Shown: piece by piece, positions 48,358 through 58,832 of the stretch
Layout of the letters: each line of letters begins with the position of its first letter
How positions within the stretch are numbered: the first letter of the stretch is position 1
NCBI GenBank assembly: GCA_014904985.1
Contig: MU128925.1
Coordinates: forward strand, 36,100 to 100,099
Length of the DNA stretch: 64,000 nt
Direction of reading: 5' to 3'
Source: Hydnum rufescens UP504
Taxonomy: Eukaryota > Basidiomycota > Agaricomycetes > Cantharellales > Hydnaceae
The notes under the pieces: model-generated
Database searches by the model: none
What the model was told of the DNA's origin: nothing
Seen by the model: the letters and a program-made list of their open reading frames with translations, nothing else
Position numbers and translations under genes: made by a program

Positions 48358-48512
48358 GAGGGAGTTTGTCCTGAGCTAGTTAGAAGGCTGGGTCACGTGA
48401 ATTCGGATATACAGTATAACTCCGGCGGAGGCCTTTAACGCCGAATTGGGGAGTAAGACCCCCGCGTCTGGAAGCAGACGTCACGCGGAGCGTGACGTCT
48501 GCCTGGGGAGAC

Positions 48513-48646
48513 TAGTCTCGTGACCAGACCTCAGCTACCGCTGAAGGTCTGGCAGAATGGGGAGTTCCGAAGGCGGGCATGAAGCTTCCGCTCCAGCCAA
48601 TCACAAAAAGTTTTGACCGGCGTTTGCCGTGTTTTTTCAGTTGGCT
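48513..48646 (+). repeat. Left terminal inverted repeat with hairpin
   Basis: Begins TAGTCTCGTGACCAGACC and ends CAGTTGGCT. A stem-loop, CCAGACC-TCAGC paired with GCTGA-a-GGTCTGG, sits about 12 bp inside the end. The right repeat has CCAGACCC-TCAG paired with CTG-t-GGGTCTGG at the same place, so the pairing is kept although the sequence changed. Confidence 0.85.
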
Positions 48647-48734
48647 TTGACTCGCAAATATTTCTTAGAATAATACTGACTCTGTACCTTGAGGCTTGAG
48701 CTGTCAATCTGCCTCCGTCGGCTGCCTTTGAGAT

Positions 48735-51729
48735 ATGCCTCCCGTTCGTACTAGCCCATCGAAATATGGCCCTTCTTCTACTGTTGGATTTATCAAAATC
48801 GGGGATCGAGTCTTTCAACGAAATACGTCATCTACTTTGCATACACCTGGTATGCTCTTTCGCGAAATATTCAAATACTCACGCACTTCCTTACATTGTT
48901 GATTAGCATTTGCGGGAGTAAGTCTACCATACCTTAGGCGACCGCCCGCAACCTCCTCTACCTCATCAGCAACAGCGGTGCCATCGATCGCAAACAACCA
49001 TGCGTCGTATTATGCATCATATTATTCGGATTATTATCACTCATGGTACACTCGTTTCCAAATACAACTCCCTCTCCCCCCCTCTCCTTCACCACCTCCA
49101 CCTCCGCCTAGCGTGTGGAGTCCGGCATCATCTTTTCGCATGGACTCCAACAAGGAGAATGAATGGCCCAATTTAATAGGCCTGTCTCGACCAGAGGTGG
49201 TTGAGGCAGCAATTGCCTATAGCTTAGTGTATCTGACGCAACAAAAGATCAGTTTCCGTACCCTTATAATGGAAGTCCTTCACAGCAACCCCAGATTTCA
49301 GAATAATTGCACCAACTTTTTCCGCCACCCATCGAGTGTTGAGGATATCATTAATATCTTTCATCAGCAAAATTCCACACGTGTAGGAGCATGGATGGAA
49401 GAGCAGGCTATTTCTATTGTTCAGAAGATACTCATGCGTGAGATGGACGTTCTGAAGAGAGTCTGGATGTTCAGAGCGAAGGATGTAAGTGTGGATTACC
49501 TCATTAATATGGATATGGGGAGCTACCGCAGTACACTTCGAAGATCCGCACCAGTATTATGGGGACTTCTTGTTGCATGCGTGCAGTCTGAAAGAGCCAT
49601 GGACGAAAATCTTATCAAGAGTCCTGAGACGGTACATTTGTTGGTTTTTCATCGCCACAAATGACACTAATTCTAATTTTTTGCTCAGCTCTGTACTGTC
49701 GTCGCATTTCAGTTGGCAAAACAACACTCAGCCAATGCAAATCTATTTGCTGCTCGATTCTCGATTTATTTGTGGTCATGTGGGACCCCCCGAGCAGTCG
49801 TGGACATCCTTGCGAAATTTGGATTGTCTCTTTCCTTCTTCAGTATTCGGGAGTGTCTCGACAATCTATCGAAAGCGTGTTTGGCATCAACTATCAACGC
49901 AGTTCGACGCCCCGGCGTGGCCTTTGGTATGGGATATGACAACCTCAATATTTCAACATCTACCCACGCAGAGCAGTATCTGCATGCCCGTCCGAAAATC
50001 GAGAATCTCACCATGCACACGATCTATATAATGAAGAATGCAACATTTGTCGAAATGCAGGCCAGCCCCATGGACGTTCATGCGCAACGTGCCCCACTCC
50101 TTACCCTATCCGACCTCTCTCCTAAACCCCTTGTCATCGCTCGCATTAATCATCAATTTAATGTCCAGATAATCCAAATTCTGCTCGAACATCCTGCATT
50201 TAATCACCTCGGTCCGGATGATAAGGCTGCGATTGCACAATACAAGGACGTCAGGCGTCCAATGGTGCATTCACGGACAGAGGAGTTTCCTCTTCCTGTG
50301 GCTGAGATTGACGAGTCCACGACCGAGGGGAATCACCAAAACCTTGAGGACATGGTTGCCACTATCAAGTATTCGCCGGATGAGGTGTCAGCACTCAAAA
50401 TTCCTGTTAGTGGAGACCAGCTTACGCTTTCACGAGGTCGTTCGATAATCGAGGAGCGGCTGGGTGATCTAACCCCCTATTTACAGGGAACCCCCTTTGT
50501 TGGCATGCCCGATTACTTCCATGTCATGAACTGGCTGTTGATGATCCTCAGTGTATATCGTGGCTCGACCATTGATGATGGTTCTCTCGCGACCTATATC
50601 AATCTTCTTGGGCTGAATCGGTTAGGATCGGCGAAACCAGACCACCACTTACTGGAGCGCTTAGTCCTCCAAGTGTATAAAGGCCATATCCTTGCTGCTT
50701 GGGTACAAATCAGTGGTTTCCATGCTATCGAGGAATTTGCGGCAAGCAAGCCAGATCGTAATCTCCTTTCTCAGCTTGGAGAGAGGATTGCACATCGATA
50801 TATCGGTGCTCCAAGCAAGACTGCCTTTCGAACCTCCGCAGACGACCCCACTACAACAGATGAGATATTTCGCCAATGTGTTCTCTTTAATCGCGATGCG
50901 GCAATATACCTTGAGCTGAAAAATGCAATTCAACTAGGAGACTTTGGCCGTGTTGAGGACCTTATTCCAACCATGATCTGCATCTTCTGTGGGGGTGGAT
51001 CTCCCAATTATGCAAACGAGCTTCTTCATCTGCTTCAAAATTTGAAATACTCGTGGCTGCCAACATTTGCGGATATGGTTCGAGACAACATCCTTGTCAA
51101 TATCTCTGGCCGACACAACTCATATATGCCTGTGGATATGAATCAAGAGCACCATATACGTCTTCTTAAGGTTTGTCTTAATGGGCATTGGCAGGACGGA
51201 ATCACATGATCTTCTTCATTAGTACTTCATTGCTGCGAGGGGCCTCCATGCAGATACAAGCTTCTTGAGGACTATTGGCCCTATTATTCGCACTGTCGGT
51301 GCATGCAAGAGCAATATGCAACGTCAGCTTGGTGCCTCATACTCGGGGAGTCGACACACAACTCCAGATGTCTCGTCGGACAGCCGGAAAGTCGCCCAAA
51401 TGTGCATTGAACATCATACATTCACTTTGCAAGCAGGCAGATGTACCCAGGTGCCAGTTCTAGATACATTGGTTCAGGGACATCACATGATGGCAAGTTC
51501 AAGTCTTCGCGAATTTTGGGCGCAGAAATCATTATTGGATGACTCGACGGATATTCCTGAGAGTGAAGACATGGTTGCAAAAGAAAGAGACAAGGTGGTA
51601 GAGGCGGAGGAATATGCAGACACTCAGTACATCAAGGATGAAGAGGGTGAATTTCAAGACCATGGGTATTGGGAGAGTGAACAAGCGGAGGAGGAATTCA
51701 TGCGCCTTTACAATCTGATAGATAATTAG
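48735..51729 (+). CDS. DUF6589 domain protein, candidate transposase
   Basis: Exons: ATG 48735 (MPPVRTSPSKYGPSSTVGF), a second exon from about 48907 with a Tyr/Ser stretch and a proline-rich run, then after an intron near 49632-49690 a long open exon to about 51170 and a last exon to TAG 51727-51729. The protein of roughly 900 residues matches DUF6589 along its C-terminal two thirds. Characteristic blocks are PLVIARINHQFNVQIIQILL, RTEEFPLPVAEIDESTTEGN, SGDQLTLSRGRSIIEERLGD, GMPDYFHVMNWLLMILSVYR, NRDAAIYLELKNAIQLGDF and RVEDLIPTMICIFCGGG. The C-terminus is very acidic. DUF6589 has no assigned function that I know of. Position inside a bounded element, with the invariant-looking acidic residues of SGDQLT, MPDYFH and YLELKN, suggests an RNase-H-like transposase; this is inference. 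Confidence 0.85.
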
Positions 51730-51804
51730 CACCCATACATAAATATTTAATTTGAAGACTTTGATTGCGGTGTATTACCTATGAGACTTCTTCCCTTTTG
51801 ATGG

Positions 51805-54227
51805 TCATTGTCGAAGAGTATAGCTACTTGGTCCTTGTGGCACTGGCGGGAGTGAAGAAGCAACTCCTTGGCGAGGGTGCTTTGGGATATTGGTGGCAGT
51901 CTCCGACTCCGAAGCTTTTCGAGTCCGCAAAATGGTTGTGTGTTGAGGCTTCATGTCTGGAGGAATAGGGGCTGAAGAGTGGGCCCTAACATTAGTGTTC
52001 TCTTCAGGTTGTTCACCTTGTGCATTCGAACATCCTGTTGAAACATCCCCAGCTGGTGCATCTCCATTCTTGCCTTCACCATCAGATCTGGAGGGCACCA
52101 ATGCCACCATGCCTTCCTGCACTGCTTGCCTACTATGTACGCCATTTTTCACCGCACGAGATACTGCCACAGCTTGTACCCCATGGCTGATTGATTGCCA
52201 CCCACCATTATCAAAATCATGAACAAGATCGAAGATCGACCGGATATAATTTGGAGGAAGTGAAAGTTGTTCAAGGGTAGGAATGATGGCATCAACCGAA
52301 ATAGGAAATTTGAGCTTGGCCACAGATTGAATCAAGGCATCGGGAATAAACACCTCTACAGGGAGGATATTGCCAAATTTCTCCTCTGTATGTGTAGCCA
52401 AGTGCCACTCCTCAATTATATGCTGGAGAGGCAATCTCTGCGCCACAGGACAGTGGGAGGTTCGTGGTTGAGGTTTCTTTTTGGAGACAATGATTGGCCA
52501 GGTTTCTTCCGCTGTCTTTCCACCAGGTAATCCGCATCCTTTACCATCACAGCAGTACCATCCCAGTGCAACAACTATATCACATAGTTCAAATGATGGT
52601 ATGATATGGTCACAAGTACAAATCATTCTAACCTCATGGTTCTCACTTTCCATTTTGTGACACCAGTTCCAAGCCACAGCACCAATCCCCTCCTTTAGCG
52701 TCATTTTCGAGATTAATGTAATCAAGAATACATTGCTGAGTTTGATTCTTTTTGGTGACAGGAATCTTTTTCTGACCTTTGTGAGCCTTGGGTATTAACA
52801 TCCATGCTTCATGCTCAGCTTTAGGAGCTATTGCCCATGGCTCATACAGCAGCAAGGCAATGCCATTAAGCACGCATATCTGGCCCACTCTTTGCTGGTA
52901 ATCAATTAGATCTGTACATAGACCAATCTGATAGGTGTTATGGGTAACTGGCACATTGCATCCCTAAAAGAAAGGTAACCAATGATCATTGTTAGAAATA
53001 TTCTCCAAGCTACAACTTGTGCATACCATTCTGGCTGCAGATGTGGCAATCAACATCAAAACTTCCCCTGCCACAAAATCACTCCACATCTTCTTACAGT
53101 ATTCATCTGAAAATCCCGAGTGAAAAGAGCGAATAAGACCATCCTTTTGCAGAGTGGGAGAAAGGCGGTGGGTGAGGTATCGGGTGATTTTACATGCCAA
53201 GCACCAGTCATCACAAAATACGATTGATGACTCTGGACAAGTATCAGGTGTGGGGATGAGAAAATTGTAATTTCACATGTTTTTGATTCCATTGACAAGA
53301 GGACAAGCTGCATAGCAGATATTGGGACAATTTATGCTGCCAACTGACACTATATGTTTGTTGGGGTGGAGATTGAGGCCAGTGACTATGTGACGCAGGA
53401 CAATTGGGGGGCTGTGGCTGTGAGTGCAAGAACTTGTGGCAAAGCAAAAAGCTGTATGAGTGCCATTCCCAGCTGTCCCCACTGTGGTTGAAATGCAGGC
53501 GAGTTTCCATGAGGTAGACCCCACCGATCGATATTATGTGCCTCATCAACTACAAACAGCCCTACATGATCTCGGAAGGCAGGGTTGTGGAGAAGTGCAT
53601 TAAATGGCCCATGACCTTTTAGAAGTTCAGCTGGCTGGATAATAAAATTCTGTATTATATGTTTTTCTCACACATCCTATAGACTCATAGTTGGTTATTG
53701 TGTATCATAGACAAATATGCCACTCACACCCCAGAAAGCCAAGTTACATGTCATCTCCTTATTAATGGCAAGGGACTTCAGACCAAATTTCTCAAGGTCC
53801 AACACCTATGCATAGGCTTAGCACAATGGATTCTTTTGTGGTAAATACATTTTAATAACACTTTACGAACCTGGCCACGTTGTAGTTCTTTCAATGGCGA
53901 AATAGTGACAACATACTTATCTGGATTGAGCAGCATCCACATTGCAATGATAAGTGTTTTTCCGGAACCTGTGGCAGCAACATATACTAAGTCTAGCTTA
54001 TGCCCTATCAATGTGACCAGGGCTTCAAGCTGATCTTGGCGGGGTTTGATTGTGGAGCGAGAATGTACCCATTCAACTGCATCACAGATGATGTGCTGAT
54101 ATTCCTTTGGAAATGATAGATAAACATCAGCATCAAGGAGGCACTGGCCCAAGCGCTGGCCCAAAGGGGTCCCAAGTGCATCTGAGGTGCAATCTTGGTC
54201 TGGAGGAGACTGGAAATTTTCCATCAT
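51805..54227 (-). CDS. RecQ-like DEAH helicase of the transposon (one apparent frameshift)
   Basis: Minus-strand gene of several exons, starting at ATG 54227 or slightly upstream. Motifs in order: KPRQDQLEALVTLIGHKLDL (Q-motif region), Walker A VAATGSGKTLIIAMW, YVVTISPLKELQRGQV (Ia), NFIIQPAELLKGHG, DEAH box LFVVDEAHNIDRWG, motif III LALTATAP, VGSINCPNICYAA, then the second domain with IRSFHSGFS, VLMLIATSAARM-GCNVP (motif V region) and the motif VI site QQRVGQICVLNG, where the usual QxxGRxGR arginines are missing. A Cys/His-rich segment and a Ser/Pro-rich tail of about 150 residues follow, ending at TGA 51805-51807. Just after motif III a run of six C (53406-53411 as G on plus) is one base short. 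It probably unwinds element DNA during transposition; its motif VI raises doubt about ATPase coupling. Confidence 0.8.
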
Positions 54228-54304
54228 CAAATCCCTGTTTTGGTCCCGGATCACTAAAGTGGAAGCCCGCACTCAGACCATAATTGGCTAGTAGATCAGT
54301 GTAT

Positions 54305-54438
54305 AGCCAACTGAAAACTATGGCAAATGCCGGTCAAAACTTTTTGTGATTGGCTGGAGCGGAAGCTTCGTGCCCGCGCCTTCGGAACTCCCCATCTCAC
54401 CAGACCCTCAGTTTACTGTGGGTCTGGTCACGAGACTA
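54305..54438 (-). repeat. Right terminal inverted repeat with hairpin
   Basis: Reverse complement of the left repeat (48513-48646), with 134 bp on both sides after three small compensating indels. It contains the 20-bp perfect match TCAAAACTTTTTGTGATTGG and the block GGGGAGTTCCGAAGGC on the complementary strand. Confidence 0.85.
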
Positions 54439-54456
54439 TGGGGAGACTAGTGGCAG

Positions 54457-54880
54457 CAATCGAAGCAACTTCCCGCGATTATATAATCATTCAAGGACTG
54501 TCCTGGACCATCTGTCAGACTAGATCAGAGGCCGATCTCGACCGATCTCATAGTGTCCTGTATTGATTTTGACACGACTCTTGCCCACGACAGTGGGAAA
54601 CTTGATCGACACGCTCTCATATCTTGCATGTTGCCTATGGCACATAATAACACTTTTATCAGTGAGTTTTTCCCTTTCGAATTCCTTAGTGCACGCTCGT
54701 ATAACTTCCCTCCTCAGCTGCCGGTAGTGGTGGTGCCGGGACTGGAGAAGGTGTCGGAATCGGCGGGAGGGGAGGGGATGTTCATATCACTCATAACCGT
54801 CAGTTATCCCTCCACTATCCCCTGTTGTCATTCCTCATTCATAGTATTCCTTTTCAGACGCCTCGACGGCGGCGGCTCTG
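54457..54880. other. Flank between the transposon and the NACHT-WD40 gene
   Basis: About 420 bp. Open frames at 54327-54566 and 54553-54915 carry no recognisable domain. This is where a promoter and possibly an N-terminal exon of the NACHT gene should lie. The intergenic transposon pair sits directly upstream, so the native promoter may have been displaced. Confidence 0.4.
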
Positions 54881-57800
54881 ATGTCTCTCCCTCGAGCAGA
54901 CTATGCCAGCCATGACTCTGGCCGTAAGGACGCCCATGTGCCATGTCTCGAGGGTACACGCGTCGCTGTATTGGACGAGACCATGTCATGGTTGGAGAGC
55001 GAGAATGGAGACATGCCGCCCATATACTGGCTAAATGGTCTCGCTGGAATCGGGAAATCAACGATTGCGAAAACGGTGGCTGAACTAGCAGAGGAGAGGG
55101 GGATGCTCGGCGCCAGCTTCTTCTTTTCCCGAGGCGACGAGCCTTTAAGCGATCCATGCCTTGTCTTCCCCACAATCGCCTTCCAACTTGCTCACTCGGA
55201 CGACGAATTCAAGAGGGTGATCCTGGACGCTGTACAAGAAGATCTGACACTCGGAACGAAGACACTTCTACCTCAGCTTCGGGAATTGATAATAACACCA
55301 CTCCTCAAGGTGAATCCGAATCGGCGTACGACACTCATCATCCTTGATGCGCTCGACGAGTGTAGGGAAAACGGTGCAGTAGAAATTCTACGACTTCTGT
55401 TCTCGCACGGGACTCGAGTACCGTTTCTGCGGATCTTAATCACGAGTCGGCCGGAGCCCCACATATCCTCGGTGTTCGACGAGGCTCCGAATGTCGCCAA
55501 GAGGATTCTCCATGATATTGAAAGCTCAGTGATTGAACACGACATCCGGCTTTACCTCCACACTGAATTATCCAAGATTCCACATAACCTTCGTCTTCCT
55601 ATGAGCCCCCATTGGGTATCGGAAGACGAGCTAAATTTGCTAACAGAGAAGTCGGGAAAGCTCTTCGTTTATGCGGCCACGTCGATACGATTCATTAGCG
55701 ACAATCGTGTCCGAAATCCTCGTCGGCATCTCGACCTTATACTCAGCACCCAAATTGCGCAGGAGGTCGGGGCGACACCATATACACAACTGGATAAGCT
55801 TTACATGGGCGTGATCCGCAACTCCCTTTCTGATTCTAACCGTCAAGATGTCGTTGAGCGTTTTCAAGTCGTCCTTGGGAGCATTGTTTTGCTGCGCGAA
55901 CCTCTCCCGCTGCGTTCATTATCAATATTTGTGCAGTGCGAAATTGAGGTGATTAATGGGCGTTGTACCATCTCGGTTCGGTTATTATCCCCCCAACGAA
56001 TGAGGATGACATCCCTCGCATTTATCATCCTTCGTTTCGGGACTTCATTATGGATGCATCGCGATGCTCTGATCCTGGCTTTGTCATTGTTCCGACCCCA
56101 AGCCAGGAGCGACGACATGCGATTCGATGCTTCGAGCTGTTGGCGAGATCCCTGAAACGGGATATAGCTGGGATCTCGGATCCCTCGCTTCTGAACGAGG
56201 AGGTGGATGGGTTCGAAGAGAAGGTGAGGGAATCTGTATCGCCTGAGGTGCGGTATGCGTGTCGGTATTGGGCGTCACATCTGGTGTGTGTGGGGTTCGG
56301 AGATGAGGTGGTAGAGAAAGAACTGAAGGGGTTTTCGATGCGGTCCCTTTTGTGGTGGTTCGAGGTGATGAGCCTAATTGGCAGTGTCTCCAGTGCTGTA
56401 ACTTCGATACGAGAAGCGCACCGCTGGGCAGTGAGTGTCTTCCATTATGTATCATTGAATAACGTACTGATTGACAATTATGGTGATGGTAGATAATGTC
56501 GAAATGCGAGTCAACTGTGGTTACGATGCTGGCGGACGCGCACCGGTTTGTACTTGCTTATGGTGATATCATTCGAGCGAGCGCGGTGCATGTCTACGAG
56601 TCTGCTCTGCCATTTACACCGCATAACACTGCGTTGTACAGAGTGTATTCCAATGAAGCAAAGCATTTAATCCGTGTGCTGCAGGGGGTGGAGCCTGAGT
56701 GGCCGCGGTCCTTGAGCTGTTTACTTGGTCATTCTGATAGTGTTTGGTGTGTGGCATTTTCGCCAGATGGCTTGCGATTGGCTTCGGGTTCCTATGATTG
56801 CACTGTGCGATTATGGGATGCCATAACCAGCACACCCATTGCAACACTGGAAGGTCATTATGGGAGTGTTAATTCTGTGGCATTTTCACCGGATGGCTTG
56901 CAATTGACTTCTGGCTCCCATGATTGTACTGTGCGATTGTGGGATATCATGTCTGGCACCCTGATTGCAACCCTGGAAAGTCATTCTTCCTCAGTTGGGT
57001 GTGTTGCTTTTTCCCTGGATGGCTTGCAATTGGCAGTGGGCTTCTATGATTGCACTGTGCAATTGCTGGATGCCACATCTGGTACACCCATCACAACACT
57101 AAAGGTTCATTCTGACCCAGCTACCCCAGTTGTATTTTCATCAACTGGCTGGCAACTGGCTCTGGGCTCTTTGTATTGCACTGCTGTGCAATTGTGGGAT
57201 ACCATGTCTGGTGTGCTCATCAGAACACTGGAAGGCCATGATGAAGGGGTGCACTCTATTGCATTTTCACCAGATGACTTGCAATTGGCTTCAAGTTCTG
57301 GCCATTCTGTGCGATTGTGGGATGCCATGTCTGGTGCACCCATTGCAACAATGGATGGCCATTCTTATACTGTTAATTCTGTTGCATTCTCACCCAATGG
57401 CTTGCAATTGGCTTCAGGTGTTTCTGGTGGCACAGTGCAATTGTGGGATGTCATGTCTGGTGCATCCATTGCAATAATGCAAGGCCATTCTCAAGGTGTT
57501 GGTTCTATTTCATTTTCACCAAATGGCTTGCAATTGGCTTCTGGTGGTTTTGATTCCACTGTGAGACTGTGGGATGTCATGTCTGGGACCCCCAGTGTGC
57601 CACTGGAAGGACATTGTTCTGCCATTACATGCATGTCATTTTCACCAAATGGCTGGCAACTGGCTTCAGGCTCTTGGGACTATGATGTGAAATTGTGGGA
57701 TGCCATATCTGGTGCCCTCATCACAACACTGCAAAGTCACTCCAAGGAAATTATGTTTCTTCAATTTTCACCAAATGGCTGGCAACTTGCTTCATGTGCT

Positions 57801-58832
57801 CGCACAGGTGATGTGCAATTGTGGGATGCCATGCATGGCACACCTATTGCAATAATGCATGATCCTTCTTACCTTGCTAGATGTATTTCATTTTCCCCTG
57901 ATGGGTTGCAATTGGCTTTGGGCTGTCATGATGGCACTGTGCAATTGTGGGATGCCATGTCTGGTGCACCCATCACAACCCTGGATGCTCATTCTGACCT
58001 GGTTACATGTATTGCATTTTCACCAAATGGCAGGCAACTGGCTTCAGGCTCCCAGGATGGTACTGTGCAGTTGTGGGATGCTGGTGCATTCCTCACAACC
58101 CTAGAACTTGAGGTTCATTCTGGCCCAGTTAACCATATTGCATTTTCACCAAATGGGCAGCAATTGGCTTCAGGCTCTGATGATTGTACAGTGCAATTGT
58201 GGGATGCTGTGTCTGTTGCACCCATTGCAACCCTGGAGGCTCATTCTGGCCCAATTACAGATATTGCATTTTCACTGAATGGCTTGAGGTTGGCTTCAGG
58301 CTCCAATGATTGTACTGTGCAATTGTGGGATGCCACATCTGGTGCACACATTGCAACACTGCAGGGTCATTCTGGGAAGATTACTGTCATTGGATTTTTA
58401 CCCAATGGTTCATCACTAGCTTCAGGCTCCCTGGATGAGGATCTGCGATTGTGGGATGCAATGTCTGGAAGACCTATCACAACAATTAAAGATCATTTTT
58501 ATCACATTTATCATGAGCCACGGGCACTGAATGGTACACAACCAGCTTTGAACTCCTTGAATGATCGTATCCAATTAGGGAATGCAATGCCTCACACACC
58601 TGTTGCATCCTTGGGGGGCCATTCACCACCACCATATACTATTTGGTCTCACAGGAATCAATGGATACATGTACTGCATGCCCCAGAATACTGTGCTAGA
58701 CGTGTTTTCTGCCTGCCCCAACTTTATTCCCCTTCCACTGAGATCACAGTTCCAGGCCTCCCATTTCCTTGGATTGCACTTGGATGTTGTGATGGTCGCC
58801 TCATCATCATCCATCCTCAAGGCCATACATAG
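54881..58832 (+). CDS. NACHT-WD40 NLR-like protein (one apparent frameshift)
   Basis: From ATG 54881 the protein goes almost directly into the NACHT module: CLEGTRVAVLDETMSWLES, P-loop LNGLAGIGKSTIAKTVAE, SFFFSRGDEPLSDP, Walker B LIILDALDECRENGA, FLRILITSRPEPHI. A winged-helix-like middle part follows with PRIYHPSFRDFIMD and WASHLVCVGFGDEV. An intron at about 56430-56491 then joins to a WD40 array of about 14 clear repeats (roughly 56700-58510, unit GHS...VAFSPNGLQLASGS..TVQLWDAMSG) plus a degenerate end, stopping at TAG 58830-58832. No HET, Goodbye, PFD or other N-terminal effector domain precedes the NACHT. The frame breaks at GGG 55958-55960, where one more G would restore GALYHLGSV. In fungi such proteins act in non-self recognition and programmed cell death; this one's trigger is unknown. 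Confidence 0.82.

Larger units (their letters stand above)
47471..48512. mobile_element. Small non-autonomous DNA element, split by a nested insertion
   Basis: Inverted ends: TAGTCTCCCTAGGCAGACGT starts at 47471, and its reverse complement (one mismatch) ends the element at 48512, with the final TA displaced to 54448-54449 by the inserted larger element. The inverted repeat is about 48 bp on each side. Each end carries a perfect 29-nt hairpin (13-bp arms, 3-nt loop) at 47483-47511 and 48474-48502. The outer flanks carry the direct repeat GTGGCAG (47463-47469 and 54450-54456), a likely target-site duplication with one odd base. Inside are only 5' fragments of a RecQ-like helicase (plus) and of a protein resembling the DUF6589 family N-terminus (minus). 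I read this as an internally deleted relative of the element that interrupts it. Confidence 0.75.
48513..54438. mobile_element. Two-gene DUF6589 + RecQ-like helicase DNA transposon
   Basis: A 5,926-bp element bounded by inverted repeats TAGTCTCG...CGAGACTA and flanked by an exact 9-bp direct repeat TGGGGAGAC (48504-48512 and 54439-54447), as expected for a target-site duplication. The inverted repeats are about 134 bp (48513-48646 and 54305-54438) and roughly 85 percent identical by eye. They contain the shared block CCAATCACAAAAAGTTTTGA and a subterminal hairpin. Inside are exactly two genes, convergent and 75 bp apart: a DUF6589 protein on plus and a RecQ-like helicase on minus. No reverse transcriptase, tyrosine recombinase or classical transposase is visible. 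The target was the right terminus of the smaller related element. Confidence 0.85.

Noticed and set aside
54327..54566. Open frame spanning the right terminal repeat of the transposon
   Set aside because: It crosses the element boundary and the target duplication, so it cannot be an ancestral gene.
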